In this document: piece by piece, positions 1 through 11,168 of the stretch
How positions within the stretch are numbered: the stretch's first letter is position 1
Layout of the letters: each line of letters begins with the position of its first letter
NCBI RefSeq assembly: GCF_033958435.1
Contig: NC_134150.1
Location: forward strand, 37,381,501-37,445,500
Length of the DNA stretch: 64,000 nt
Origin: Carettochelys insculpta
Lineage: Eukaryota > Chordata > Testudines > Carettochelyidae
Direction of reading: 5' to 3'
The notes under the pieces: model-generated
What the model saw: the letters and a program-made list of their open reading frames with translations, nothing else
The model's database searches: none
Told to the model about the DNA's origin: nothing
Made by a program: the position numbers and the translations under genes

Positions 1-171
1 TGGAAATGGCTGAAAAAATTAAACAGAAGTCAGAAAATGTTTTGCAAATATGTTCTCCTTTTGTTAAGCATGAAATTTAAAACACAAACAAAAAAAAGTT
101 TGTCCATCTCTGGAAAGATCCCACCTTAGTTCTCAGATCCAGAGTGAAGTTGTATGGGAAAAATCTTAATA

Positions 172-782
172 CTGGTTGAACCTTTGTGGTTCAGGACTCT
201 CTAGTCCAACAACATCTGCTGTCTCAGACCAGAGAGCTCAGAGGCTGCAAGTCCCACAGTAGGAGGGCTGGTGATGCTGACCGTGGCTGCTGGTGGCAGG
301 GAGCCTGGCAGTGGCTGGGTCAGCAGTGGAGTCTTGTGGCCAGAGGCATGGAGTCCAGCCAGGCACCAGGAGATGGACAGCAGGGGCTGTAATGCAGTCC
401 AGCAACCAGGACCATGCAGCTGGGGGCATGGAGCTTAGCCACGGGCAGGTAGTCCAACAACTGGAGAAGCAGAACCCAGCGGCCGGAGCTGGCAGCCAGG
501 GTTGCATTGGAGCCAGATCGACAGCCAAGGGTAGCAAAAGAGTCTGACCAGTGGCCTGGGGTTAGGGACTCCGGTGACCTAGACTGTCAGTGGGGCCAGG
601 CTAGTGGACCATGGGCAGGCAGTCCAGCAGCCAGGAGGAGAACCTAGCTGGCTCTGCTGATGGGCTGTGGGAGAGCCCAGACTCCATCAGCAGAACTGGA
701 ATTAACCTCCCCTGGTCTGGCAAACTCCCTTGTTCAGGACCACTCAGGTTTGGAGGGTGCAGGACAAGGGAGCTCTGATCTG
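172..782. mobile_element. TA-flanked DNA transposon, long variant, mariner-like
   Basis: The left end reads CTGGTTGAACC directly after TA (170-171). The right end is a degraded inverse just before TA (783-784). The outer parts match the shorter copies at 17961-18269 and 34517-34805 (for example TGGTCTGGCAAACTCCC near 700-725). The middle, about 190-560, is GC-richer and holds degenerate repeats of an AGTCCAGC-like motif. TA duplications fit the Tc1/mariner superfamily, but no transposase is visible. Short open frames here occur on both strands and look incidental. Confidence 0.6.
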
Positions 783-989
783 TACTTGTAGAAGTGAGCA
801 AAGTTGATCTGTGTGGCATCTCTGTTGATCTAAATTTGTGTATTGACAATTTCCCTAGGGCAGTCTGCAGTTTGTGCTGCCTCAGAGCTCATATCAGAAA
901 TGAGAAGTTTTGAAGCCAATGACCTTCCCATGTTCTCCTCTCCAAGCTGTGGTTCTGCTGTATTATAGCTCTAGGATTTCATGCTATAT

Positions 990-1323
990 CAGTGGTGGAC
1001 AGCCTGTGGCCCACAGGCAGCACACAGCTTGTCAGAGTAAGCTGCTGGTGGGCCGCAGCACAGGTTTGTTTACCTTGTGTTCACAAGTATGGTTTCCCTT
1101 TGCTCCCATTGGTCACAGTTCACTGTTCCCAGCCAATGGAGCTGCAGGAGGTGGTGGAGGCCACAAGGACTTGCTGGCTGCCACTACCTGCATCTCCCAT
1201 TGTCTGAGCATGATGGACTGAACTCAACAGGATTGGTGGGCAGCCATACCTGTCTGGTGGCTGACCAGCAGCTTACCCCAGCAAGTTCCACGCGGCCTAT
1301 AAGCCAGGCGTTGCCTAGCACTG
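990..1323. mobile_element. Small non-autonomous hAT-type element
   Basis: It begins CAGTGGTGGACAGCC and ends GGCGTTGCCTAGCACTG, an imperfect terminal inverted repeat typical of hAT MITEs. The interior (CTGTGGCCCACAGG, GCTGCTGGTGGGCCGC) resembles the block at 31905-32170. Flanking 8-mers do not match, so the target duplication has decayed or an end is misplaced. Confidence 0.6.
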
Positions 1324-1404
1324 ACCAAGATCCTACATTTACATTTATACTGATTATATCTCAGAGTCCCTGAATTGATATCACAGACACAATTACTATT
1401 TATT

Positions 1405-1500
1405 ATTGTGTTCCTGTAGGGCCCAGTTATAGACCCTGTTTCCATTGTGCTGTAGAACCAGACAATAAAAAGATTGCCCTGCCACAGGCACAGCAAACTA
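1405..1500 (-). repeat. Fragment of a common interspersed repeat (LINE or SINE tail)
   Basis: Antisense similarity to a family whose plus-strand copies run 'TACAGAGCACCTAACATACT...GATAATACAA' at 44210-44335 and 'TACAGTGCCTTGCACAATG' at 34040-34100. A further antisense copy lies at 39108-39240. I do not know the family name. Confidence 0.4.
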
Positions 1501-1539
1501 TGGATTTGATTGGACTTCAAAATTCTGTGAAAGTAATTA

Positions 1540-1612
1540 CAGCAGTGAGGTCTTCTTTGGACCAAGAAGAGACAAGCTTTCAAGCCCCACAAAGTTCTTC
1601 AGGTGAAAGTAT
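1540..1612 (-). repeat. 3' fragment of a second interspersed repeat family
   Basis: On the minus strand this reads like CTGAAGAAC...CTTGAAAGCTTGTCTCTT followed by TTGGTCC. Plus-strand relatives occur at 12785-12820 (CAACAGAAGTTGGTCTAAT) and 40495-40560 (GCTTGTCCC...AAAAGATATTACCTCACCC). The layout recalls a Penelope-like 3' end, but that assignment is only a guess. Confidence 0.35.
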
Positions 1613-2105
1613 ACTTGACCTATATGCATGACTTCTTTCAAGTGATTGCAAACTTGATCTTCCTTCAGGTTTTGGAACTGTTCTCTGTGGTGGAATATCA
1701 AAGAAGTAGCTCTAGTCTCAGATGGGTTCACCTTATTTATGAGATGTTCACCCCTATTGCAATTCCAATATCTTATTGTTGACTTGGCCAAACAACAGTG
1801 GTTTGAAAAAAAGGTTACTCCCTGCATTCAAATGACAAAGTCAATGCAATTAAAACTAGCAAGATGCTTTCAAAGAGATGAGGAGGAGGAGGACTTTCTG
1901 AAAGAATTCATCTTCTCAAGAGTATCATGTTTGTTTTGAAATCAGTCTGTTAGCTGTTGCTTGCTCAGCAGATGGTCAGTTGTTCTATTTTGCCTTTACA
2001 TCCCTGCTGCCTTCCTTTGTGCAAGATAACAATCATGAAACCTGAGGATTAGCTTTCCTTCACTGCGTCTGGGCTGCACCAGCATTAAACAGCACATTGT
2101 GTCCA

Positions 2106-2139
<34 letters not shown>

Positions 2140-2200
2140 CCACAGACACACACACACACATTGTGTCCATCTCACACATATACACACATACACACACACC
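2106..2200. repeat. Compound (TC)n/(AC)n microsatellite
   Basis: A (CT)n tract passes into (CA)n and then imperfect CACACATA units. The 60-90-codon frames across it on both strands translate only to dipeptide repeats and are not genes. Confidence 0.95.
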
Positions 2201-3023
2201 TCCAAATAGTGGCAGTGGTGAATGGTTGCAAGTAGAAGACAAACGGACAGAGCAAATACAGGAACTTCTTGGTAGTTATAAGGCTATCCTTTCCATCGCA
2301 ATAAAACCAAAGAATATGCTCAGTATGGCAGAAATATGACAAAATTTTGACATGTAAATGGAAAAAAATGTGAAATGCGACATACAGCATATGTGCAAGG
2401 GCATAACTATACAGAACACTTTCTAGTAGCAATTCCTGCACAGAACATTTTTATTTCTGGGCTGGAGGACCCTGTATTGTTAACTTTGTTTGCATTCGCT
2501 CTGCAATGTTCGATTATCTCATTTCCTTAGCCCTTACTCTTGGCGTATATACTCTTTCAGCCCCACATTTATCTGAGTCTAATCACAGGCAGGTCAGATG
2601 GTCATTTCAATACCGTATAGATGATTTGCAGCCATTTGTTTATCATGAAGAATTGCAAGGAATATACAAGCCATGGGCTGGTGTGTGACCTAACTGTAAT
2701 TTTCCAAGGGCATATTCCAGATTCTTTGCCAATACCACCCTATCAATATTTGCCTGGGCTGAAATGTTCCTAATTCTGTACTCTATTATAAAACTCTGGG
2801 CTGGATTTTCTTAATAATCTTAGCTGAGCAGTCACTCATGGTAATTATTGAGGATATTGCTTTAACTGCTAATATTAATTTCTTATTCAGTAATTATCAT
2901 ATGGAACAGGCAGATTAAGTGATCATCTGGGCAAACAGCCGTGGAGTATCTGAACTGAGTGACACTGACAGATTGTGCTCATAGAAAGAGCTTTCCTTGA
3001 AGGGAGCTAACCAGGGAGAACAT

Positions 3024-3857
3024 TCACAGAATCTTAGAATCATAGAATATTAGAACTGTAAGGGACCTTGAGAGGTCATCCAGTCCAGTCCCTTGCATTC
3101 ACAGAAGGAGCAAGCACCATCTAGCATCATCCCTGTTAGATATTTATCTAACCTATTTTTAAAATATCCTCAATGATGGATAGTCTACAGGCACCCCAGG
3201 CAAGTGTCAGAGGGGCAACCGTCTTAGTCTATAGCTGCAAAAACAATGAGAAGTCCTGTGGCACCTTGCAGACTAACAGGTATACTGGAGCATAAGTTTG
3301 TGTGGGCAAAGACCACACTTCATCAGACACATGTAGATACATGCATCTGATGAAATGGATCTTTGCCCATAAAAGCTTATGCTCCTATATATATTTTCTA
3401 GACTTTTAATCATTTTAGTTGCTCTTCTCTGGACCCTCTCCCATTTCTCCATGTTTCCTGTAGTGCCCAGAACTGGACATAGTATATTCCAAGTGAAGCT
3501 TAAGCAGCGCAGAGTAGAGCACAAGAATGACTTCTCATGTCTTGCTCACAACACTCCTGCTAATGCATCCCAGAATCATGCTTGCTCTTTTTGCAAAAGT
3601 ATCACCCTATTGATCCGTTTTGCTTATGGTCGCCTATGACTCCTAGATCCCTTTCTGCAGTACTTTTTCCGAGGAAGTCAATCCCCATTTTTTGTATGTG
3701 AAACTGATCGTTCTTGCCTAAGTGGAGTACTTTGCATTTATCCTTATTGAATTTCATCATATTTGCCTCAGACCATTTCTCCGGGTTGTTTTGAATTCTG
3801 ACCCTATCCTCCAAAGCACTTGCAACCCCTCCCAGCTTGGTACCATCTGCAAACTGT
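3024..3857 (-). mobile_element. CR1 LINE 3' region, minus strand, interrupted
   Basis: The left edge carries the CR1 3' terminal repeat in antisense (AGAATCATAGAATATTAGAA), then the antisense of the conserved end 'GACCTCTCAAGG...'. The element resumes after 3400 with antisense of the 'AGAAGAGCAACTAAAATGATTAAAAG' block and runs back to the 'ACCAAGCTGGGAGG' region at about 3835-3845. Compared with the copy at 18682-19585, roughly 270 bp of CR1 is missing where the PLE fragment (3203-3398) sits. It is non-coding and decayed. Confidence 0.85.
3203..3398. mobile_element. Inverted (head-to-head) PLE terminal fragment inside CR1
   Basis: It begins GTGTCAGAGGGGCAACCG and runs in antisense PLE orientation to GGAGCATAAGTTTGTGTGGG...CTTCATCAGAC. 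It then turns and repeats the same block in sense orientation (ATCTGATGAAATGGATC...AAAAGCTTATGCTCC). The arms pair over about 45 bases with a loop near 3335-3345. The sense version also appears as the 3' end of the PLE at 21023-22430, which gives the assignment. Confidence 0.65.
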
Positions 3858-3889
3858 TGGTATCATCTGAAAATCTGTTGTAAAATGAT

Positions 3890-5318
3890 GACACCTGGCC
3901 ACGTCTCCCCTGAGGGGGGATGCAGGTTGGGGCAATGGGGTGGCTTCCCAGCCCTCCACAACTGCGGCCCACTCAGGACTGCAGGGATGGCTGGCCGGCG
4001 AGGGACCTGCAGAGACAGGAGGGGACAGGGGGATGGACTGTGAGTGCTGGCTTCTCACGTGGGGGTGTGGGGGGGGGCGGGGGCTGGATCTCCCTCTCCC
4101 TTGCCCCGCCTCCCTGCCGCCCGATGGCCTGTGGGATCCCGAATGCCCAGGGGTTCCCGCTTGGCAAGGATCAGCCCATGCTCCCCCCTCCCCTATCATC
4201 GGGTGTGTGGACTGTGGGGCTGTTCTGGGAGGGGCCCCATCCCCACCCCTTGCGATGTCCCACTCGCCCTGAACATACTGGCTGTGATCTCCTGGGGCTT
4301 GGGCAAGGCCCAGCTTGATGATGCCTGGCTCGGTGTTCTGGAGAGGAGGGCAATGATGAGGGTCCCGTAACTGGAGCCCCCGTCATAGCCCTCAGTCTCA
4401 GCAGGCCGATGGTGCCAGAGGGGCCCACCTCCTCGCCTCTGTCCGCGGGGGGTTGGGACCAGAGGTGTCCACCACGTGCTCCAGGTTGGCCGCCTCCCTC
4501 GGCCCCAGGAGCCTGTGCAGCTCCTAGTAGTGGGGGCAGTGGATGGGCCATGCCCCCAGCTGGCTGGCAGCATGACAGGCCTTGATAGATGCCTGGCGCA
4601 GCTCCTTTACTTCAATTCAGATGGTGCTACCAGGCCAGTCGGGGTGTCCACGGGCAGCGAGACCGCTGGCCAGCCCGTCAAATGCCTCAGCATTGCACCG
4701 GCAGATTCTGACTTGCCGCAGGACCTCTTCCTCCCCCCACAGAGCGAGGAGGTCCTTAAGCTCTGCCTCTGTCCAGGGGGGTCCCCTCCTGGCACCGCCC
4801 TTGCCTGTGCCCTGTGATTCCTGGGACTTCTCCTCTGGAGCCCCTGGAGGGGGTGGGGGCCCTGTCGTGCAGCCATGGAGGGTAGGGGCTGCAGAGGCTG
4901 GAAGGTGCTTCGAGCAGGGGCAGAGCTCATGCTGCCCCTGCTTATGGCACACTCTCAGCTTCCTGTCTGGGGAAGCTTGCCAGGGAGCTGCTTCCTTTAA
5001 GGCAGCCAGCAGGGACCATAGAGCCCTGCCTGGGCTGGCCAGACTGTCTCCATCCTCCAGGTGGGGCCCCTCCTTGGAGGACTCCTTACTTCGAAGTAAG
5101 GAGTGCAGAGAGTCTACACATTAACTTTGAAGTTACAGGTCAAAGTAAGCCACTACTCCATTCCTGGGAATGGAGTAGTGACTTCAAAGTTAGCCCCCCT
5201 TACTTTGATGTTAACTTCAAAGTAAGGAAAAGCGTGTGTAGACACTCTGCATGCTACGTCGAAGTAGCCCCTTACTTTGAAGTTAACTTCGAAGTTAATT
5301 TGTAGTATAGACACAGCC
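3890..5318 (-). mobile_element. Decayed Harbinger-like transposon, minus strand
   Basis: The minus-strand 5' terminus is at 5318 (GGCTGTGTCTATACTAC). It is followed by about 240 bp of TTCGAAGT/ACTTTGAAGT repeats, then a GC-rich body containing a Myb/SANT-like pseudogene (4520-4930). The body continues to about 3890, where it abuts the CR1 and lacks a clear second terminus, so that end is probably truncated. Frames of over 100 codons occur in both directions because the body is GC-rich. Autonomous Harbinger elements usually carry a transposase plus a Myb-like protein; only the latter is recognisable here. Confidence 0.6.
4520..4930 (-). pseudogene. Myb/SANT-like DNA-binding protein of a Harbinger-like element (pseudogene)
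   Basis: The minus-strand frame opens with MSSAPARSTF at 4930, then shifts into the frame carrying PPPPPGAPEEKSQES and the domain WTEAELKDLLALWGEEEV. Trp codons lie at 4775-4773 and about 4739, and the block ends AARGHPD near 4637. Tryptophans at this spacing followed by an acidic/Leu helix are typical of Myb/SANT-like (Myb_DNA-bind_4 type) proteins, which in Harbinger elements bind the termini and help bring the transposase to the nucleus. A further frame reads CPHY, a stop at 4525-4523, then ELHRLLG; the CPYYxELxxLLG motif normally follows the Myb domain. At least two frameshifts and one stop make it non-functional. Identification is from motifs only. Confidence 0.6.
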
Positions 5319-5329
5319 ATTGTGTGTAT

Positions 5330-6100
5330 ATATCTCCATGGAAGGAAATACATGGTACATAAATAGAGCCTCACCAAAATCTGGGAGCTGGCTGAAGTTT
5401 GACCCATGTCTAGAAGTATTTCTACCCACATGTCAATTTTTTCCAGTGGGAGCTAAATTTGAGAAGACCTCTTTGAATGTGAGAATGGAATCTATATTCC
5501 ATGGATTTGATGAGGAGTTTGCTTCCCGCCCCCACCCCCCTGTAGAAAATAATTAATGAAAACCATTTTGGCAAAAAAATGGGATGTCGTTGATAACTAA
5601 AACTTGCTTGGGTCTTGGTTACTTTAAAAACAAAGAATATTTAAATCAAAAACTTCAGAGTTTGGGTTGCTGAAAGGTGATATTGTTTTGGTTTCCATTT
5701 CCAGGCTTTTGTCAAAATCTTGACTATATTTCAACCAAAAAAGCAAATTTATCTTACAAATGTGTTTCTTCAAAAAGAAGAATGTTTTTCCTTTGAAAAA
5801 CATTAAAGTGAAAAAAGTTGATTAGCTTTTTAATTAGGTTCTTATGTCATGGTACAACATTCTCTGGGATGAGACACCACTCCAAATTCAAACTTTGAGT
5901 AACTGCATTGCACACCACAAATGATTTTATCCCAGTAGGTTTAAGGTCTGTCTGTGAATGATTTTGTCTGTCTTGGTTGGTTTATTTTACTTTTTACTGA
6001 AGTAAGTGAGTTCAGCTGCTAGTTCAAATGCATAAACATGTATCAGGGACAAATGAAAAACAGAGGGGTTTTATTGTTACATTGTTTTATTGTTACAGGT
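5330..6100. other. AT-rich stretch without recognised feature
   Basis: I see no gene, RNA or repeat structure I can name. The sequence is AT-rich with A/T runs (for example 5570-5580, 5810-5830). Confidence 0.5.
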
Positions 6101-6104
6101 ATTA

Positions 6105-6160
6105 TTACAGACCTTTGGTCTGACCCAGTATGGCCATTCTTATGTTCTTATGTTCTTATT
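6105..6160 (+). mobile_element. Severely 5'-truncated CR1 3' end
   Basis: It contains GACCTTTGGTCTGACCCAGT and ATGGCCATTCTTATG followed by the octamer-like tail repeat TATGTTCT. This is the same 3' end as the long CR1 at 23412-24570. Only about 55 bp remain. Confidence 0.8.
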
Positions 6161-6734
6161 GATAATCAAATTATTTGTAAGAGTTTCGAGTGCTGTGAAA
6201 CAAAGCTGTGTCCTTTGCTGAGGCCACAGTGTTTTCAGTGGGTTTAGATTTGAAAGTGGGGCAGTTTGCCAAGGTTAGAGCTGGTTATCAAGATACTTAT
6301 CCCATTGGCTTTTTCGACTATCAATCTGCAGAACTGTAAAAGCTGATTTCCTGCTTGCTTCTTATTGGTCAGAACAGAATTTGCTGGTTGGAGAAATTGT
6401 ATTTATTAATAGAATAAAACTGCACAGAGAGAAAGTTGGTAAGTAGTATCCATGCAAAACAACCACAGCTCCCACTGTATGGAAAATATAGTCAGGACCA
6501 AAAGTAATGCTAGAATGAAAAAGGAGCATTTGAGTGAGAAATAGACATTTATGGAAAAAGAAAAAGTTGTGAGACTGGTGATTTTTCTACAATTTCTCTT
6601 TTTGAAAAACAGTAATCCAGCTTTTCATTGCCTAAAACTGGATTTTTCACTATGTGGAAAATATCTCTATATAATTTAATAGTGGTTTTGAAAGCACTGA
6701 TGATAAAAAACACAATTGGTAAACATTTTGAGAA

Positions 6735-6946
6735 GTAAAGGGACTTTGATGTAGCGTGAGCACTTTGAAGTATCCACGACTGCCCCACAGCTACACACAA
6801 GCCAGCACTTTGAAATTTCATGCTTCGAAGTTGCTGTGGGGGAGATTTTGACTAATGAAGTGCTGCATATGCACTGCAGCACTTCATTGGTAAACACCCT
6901 AATTACCATGCCCCCTTCAAAGTTGGGGGCTAGTTTAGATACAGCC
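6735..6946. mobile_element. Harbinger-like MITE fragment
   Basis: It shares AATGAAGTGCTGCATATGC...GCAGCACTTCATT and CTTTGAAGT motifs with the fold-back element at 11169-11604. It ends in TTTAGATACAGCC, a degraded version of the family terminus. The left end is not clear. Confidence 0.55.
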
Positions 6947-6959
6947 AAAGTTTTGTAAA

Positions 6960-8900
6960 ATATTGAAAACATTGTAAATTGGGTCTTTTTAAACACTGCA
7001 AAATGGAAGTGACTTTGAAGTTTCAAAATGTTTCATTTTTCCCCCACAAATCTGTTCAAATCCCAGGATTTGCACTCTTAACACAACGGAACTTCTGAAA
7101 TTCTCACCCTAGCTTTCTTGCTTTGTCATAAACCCTGCATTGTTGTTATTTATGGACTGTGCCAAATAACGATAAGAGACATTGCTATTACAATAAGTTG
7201 AGCTAAAGTAAAGCAAATGTTTTGGGACATTAAAAGACAGCAGATGAAAGGTATAGTGTATATACCAGGATTTTTCAGAACTGAAGCAAGGGAATTAATA
7301 AATTAAGCATAGACACCCATTTTTGAAGACCTAAAGACAGTACAGCCTTTCAAATGTGACCTTTATATTAATGTACCATTGTCCACATGACTAATGATTT
7401 TAAATTTGAAAGTAATACCCACAAGGTTAAACTAGACCCTTTTTAGCTGTGTTGTGTACCTATATCTTTCAGATAGATTATGAAAACTTTTTTTACTCTG
7501 ATTTTAATAATATATCTAGATAGAGGGGGTTAAGTTCTGTTTTTTAATATTTACTGCACTGCTGTTTAATTGTTTTCAGGTCATTGAGGGTTATTCACTC
7601 TCATATCTCCAGAAAGTATGTATTATAAATGGAAATGACCACAAAAATCAATGTTGTATGTAGGGCAGAACAAGTAAGTATCCAAACAGCAGGCTGTCAT
7701 AGATCCTAATAACCAAACTGCCCGTTGTAAACTAAAACAGAAACCAAGCAGTTTAAAAAAATTTCATACTAAATTACAGTGACTTTCCTTGAACTGATGT
7801 GAGTTCCAGACCGTTGCATACTTTTTATGCCTTACTGGTTGTAGGTTGTTGTTGAGCTTTTACTGTATCACAAAAATTCTGTTCTAGGTACAGAATTTCA
7901 ACCTGTGTCCTTTTTTTTTTTTTAAAAGAGGTGGTAGGGATATTTTGATTTAGGATATAATTCAGAAAAATCAGGGGGTCATCAAATATGTAGATGTTGT
8001 ATATGTGAGCCAGTGTCCTAACACAGAAGGGTTTGTTGTTGATCTTTTGTGGGTACACCAAATAAAAGTCGATGTAGATATCATGGGCCAGACCCTGACT
8101 TGTTATATATCAGCATAGTCCATTGACTTCATGAATTACAGCTGCTAAGGATCTGACTCCATTTTATTTCTGGACAAATCAAGCCTACAAATGGGTAAAT
8201 ACTGTGATTAAGGATTGTTAAGACATCTTTGCCGAACAGGGTGAAAGTGGCGAGTGAGGGATGAGAGTACTTTTAGTGATGGATGAGAGTACTCCAGCAA
8301 AACAGAAGTATCTGAAGGATGAAAGTGCCAGTATTTAATTATGAATATTAGAGAAATCATTTGCAGCACTTGGCATTACATTACAACACTTTTGGCCCTC
8401 ACCCTAAGCAGCAGATGAGCTAAATTTATCTCACTTTTTAGCATCATAATAGCAAATCCCAAAGGGGCATAGCCTTGTTGCAGATTGAGCAAAACTTGGA
8501 TCAGTCTGTAGCTAGATCTTTAAGGTGTTCTGGCTACATAATTAGTATGTGTCCATCACTCATCTTATTCTTCCATTAAAGCTTTTGGAATCCACCTAAC
8601 TGCCAGCTGTGTTTGGGTATTCCTTGGAATACACATTTTGTAATTCATTGGGTTGCCCCCACTGCAAAAGTGCATCCATCTGTACTCCATCCCCCAGAGC
8701 ATTCTCGTTACACCCCTTTTTCCAGGGCATGCAAACTGGGGGACCGCCTGGTGGAAGAGTTAAAACACACGGTCTAATTTGAAAATGACAAGGTTTTTAG
8801 TTCTTGTTCGTAGAAAAGAAACAGTTCAAAGGTTTGTCATTATCAAACTCCAAAGACCACCCTATGCATGTCTGGCAACGTGTGGTGAGGGGAGATAAGC
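6960..8900. other. About 1.9 kb without recognised gene
   Basis: AT-rich, with a T-run at 7912-7923. Around 8089-8165 a motif (CCATTGACTTCATGAA, GATCTGACTCC) recalls the widely scattered 'TTGACTTCAATGGGA' repeats also seen near 31450, 45490 and 50590. Nothing here is coding that I can defend. Confidence 0.45.
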
Positions 8901-9170
8901 AGACCAGAGATGGAGATGACGACATCAAGGAAGGACATGAGGTAGCCAGGCAGAAAGACATGGAAGCAGAATTTGAATGAAAGATAAATGAGCTGAAAAG
9001 AGGTCCAGGAGACAAGAGGAGGGAAATGAAGGACAAGCTGCAGTGGAGAGACAAATGAGAACAAGGATCAAACAAAGTGTCTGAATGGAAAGGCAAAAAG
9101 GAAAATAAAACAAACTGAATTAAAAGGACAGACAAAAGGGAAATACATAGAGGGAAAAACGACTGGGTTT
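8900..9170. other. Purine-skewed tract (plus strand)
   Basis: The plus strand is strongly A+G biased over about 270 bp (many GAAGGA, AAAGGAAAA runs). The minus strand is therefore pyrimidine-rich with several overlapping Ser/Leu/Phe-rich frames. No protein family is recognisable. It may be decayed Lys/Glu-rich coding sequence or simply a strand-asymmetric repeat. Confidence 0.4.
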
Positions 9171-9339
9171 TAGGGTTAGGCTATAGTGGATGTCAAAGAA
9201 AGGGTTAATGTTCTCTCCCTGAGCAGATGGTCTGTCACAGGCATGTGCCTTCTTTGTAAAGATGGCCAAGAAAGTGACCAACCCTGCAGTGAAAGGTGAT
9301 GTGAGAGGCAACAGTTCAGGAGCCCAGCCTTACTTCAGG

Positions 9340-9860
9340 CAGGCACTGGGGAAATTAATTTAGATCAGGGCCTAGCCCTAGGTCAGGGCAGCTCACACAC
9401 CCTCCCAGTGCACTCAGGCCCTAGCTCAGGGCACGGCAGCAAAAACCCAGTCTCAGGAGAGCCCAAGCCCTAGTTCAGGGTGGGGCAGCAAATCAAACAG
9501 CTTCAATTTGGGGAAATTAGCTCAAGTCTCAGAAGGCCCTGGCACAGAGCAGGGCAACAAGCCAACAGCCTCAGAAGGCCCAGGCCCTAACTCAGGGTGG
9601 GGTGGCAAACAGCCAACAGAGCCCAGGCCCTGGTGCAGGGTGGCACAGTGCAGCAAGCAGCTCACAGGAGAGCCCAACCCCTGAGGCAGGGCACGGCAAC
9701 AAGCCAACAGCCTCAGAAGGCCCAGGCCCTAGTGCAGGGCAGCAAACACTGTTCACCAGAGAGCCCAGACCCTACCTCAGGGCAGGGCTGCAAACAAACA
9801 GACACAGGTTGTCTCCTCACTCAGTAGGGCCCCAGCCCTAGCTCAGGGCTGGGCAACAAG
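9340..9860 (-). repeat. Degenerate minisatellite, units of about 60 bp
   Basis: At least seven imperfect units share AGGCCCTAGCTCAGGGC followed by GGCAACAAGCCAACAGC-like sequence. The reverse complement of the unit (GAGCTAGGGCCTGGGC) recurs at 12040-12180 and 63880-64000, so all three belong to one family and this array is in the opposite orientation. Confidence 0.8.
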
Positions 9861-10505
9861 TTCACAGTTCACAAAGGGCACAGACTTTGCCTGTGTTGGC
9901 AGAGGGGGGAACTACCACCCAGCAGGTGGGTGGTGGGAGGATGCAGGCCCACCCAATCCACCACATCCCAGTCCAGGGGCCCTGGTTGCAGCAGTACAGT
10001 CAGCTGCAAGGGTTAGTGGAGAATCCACACTGCAACACACTGACCCAAGGCCCTTTAACAGTCCTCTCTTACCGCCCTGGGCTACTCCTGGTGTGGAGTC
10101 AACATCTCAGGACTCACAGGGTTCCAGGTCCACCTGGGGTCTGAGTGGCCCAATCCAGGCCTCCACAGCCTGTAAGTTCTGCTGCCTCAGCCTGGCTTGG
10201 TGTGCAGGCCAAGGCCAAGGCCAGTACCCTGGTCAGTCCTCTGGGTCCAGCTGGCCTTCTGTGTCAGGTAAGTTCCACAGGATGCCAGGACCAGCAGGAG
10301 CCCAGGCAGCCCAATCTAGGCCTCAGCCTCTCAGGCTAGGCATACCAACCCAGCCTCTGGCTCCTCTAGAGGCTGGACTCAGACTGAGTCCTCAGGCTGG
10401 GCTTTTATAGTCCTGGCTCTGCCTCCTGACTTTCAGTCAGGTGCCCGGGAGGGGAGAGGCTCAGTACAAAATGGCTCCTGGAGGGTCAGTGGGTGGCTAC
10501 TTTGT
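9340..10505 (-). mobile_element. GC-rich retroelement-like block containing the minisatellite
   Basis: It covers the minisatellite plus a flank of about 640 bp (CAGGACTCACAGGG, TGTAAGTTCTGCTGCCTCAG), and ends near 10505 in CAGTACAAAATGGCTCCTGG. It is probably a portion of an LTR-type or other retroelement. I recognise the combination as repetitive from its recurrence in this window but see no LTR boundary, primer site or gag/pol frame. Confidence 0.4.
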
Positions 10506-10539
10506 CCTACTGCAAGTGGCATTATGATATTTACTATCT

Positions 10540-10800
10540 AATTATCTATCCCTTTCCTAATGGTTCCTAGCTTTCAATTAGCTTTCTTGAATGCTGCTGT
10601 ACATCGCACAGGTGTTGTCAGAGAACTATCCACTGTAGCTTAAAGGTCTCCTTTTGAGTGGTATCAACTAATTTAGATCCCATCATTGTGTGTGTGTGTA
10701 TTTGGGTTTATGTTTTCCAGTGGGTATTACTTTGTATTTCTCAACATTGAATTTCATCTGCCATTTTGTTGCTCAGCTGTGCTGATACCTTAGGGCTGCT
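10540..10800 (-). mobile_element. CR1 LINE fragment, minus strand
   Basis: Antisense CR1 ORF2 text: CAGAGAACTATCCACTG, GAATTTCATCTGCCATTTTG and TATTTCTCAACATTGAATTT. The last corresponds to the 'AATTCAATAAGGACAAATG'-like region of other CR1 subfamilies. A short (TG)n sits at 10687-10700. Neither CR1 end is present. Confidence 0.65.
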
Positions 10801-11168
10801 GGCAATTACACAGTTTATGGCCTAGGGAGAGAAAGCAAAGCACAGATGCTGACCTGGTGGGTCAGTTTAGCCTGCCAGGAATATCAAGTGTTGAGAAGGA
10901 ACTGTGCAGCCTAAAAAAAACCCAGTGAGAGGAGAGAGTGAAACAGGTGTCTGCCCAAAAGAAGTGATGGGTGAGGATCCAGGAGCCTAGAGTGAGTGTC
11001 TGTAGTGAGGCAGGGTGGTCTTCTCTGATCTGGAAGGGGAAGAACTCCACAAGGGACCCTGGTGGGCCAGGCCAGAGCAGTCCTGCTCCACCCCCAGGAA
11101 GCATAAGGGGAGTGGTTGGCAGTATGAAGGCTGGAGTTGAGAGCTCAGCTGGAGCCCAGTCACAGAAG

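Noticed and set aside
1996..2339. Frames with Cys-Val and His-Thr dipeptide repeats
   Set aside because: Translation of a (TC)n/(AC)n microsatellite; both strands stay open for that reason.
3900..5080. CpG island promoter of a host gene
   Set aside because: GC-rich body lies inside a Harbinger-like element with a Myb-like pseudogene; no exon follows.
9340..9860. CRISPR-like array of regularly spaced repeats
   Set aside because: Units are degenerate, contiguous and about 60 bp with no unique spacers; a vertebrate minisatellite.
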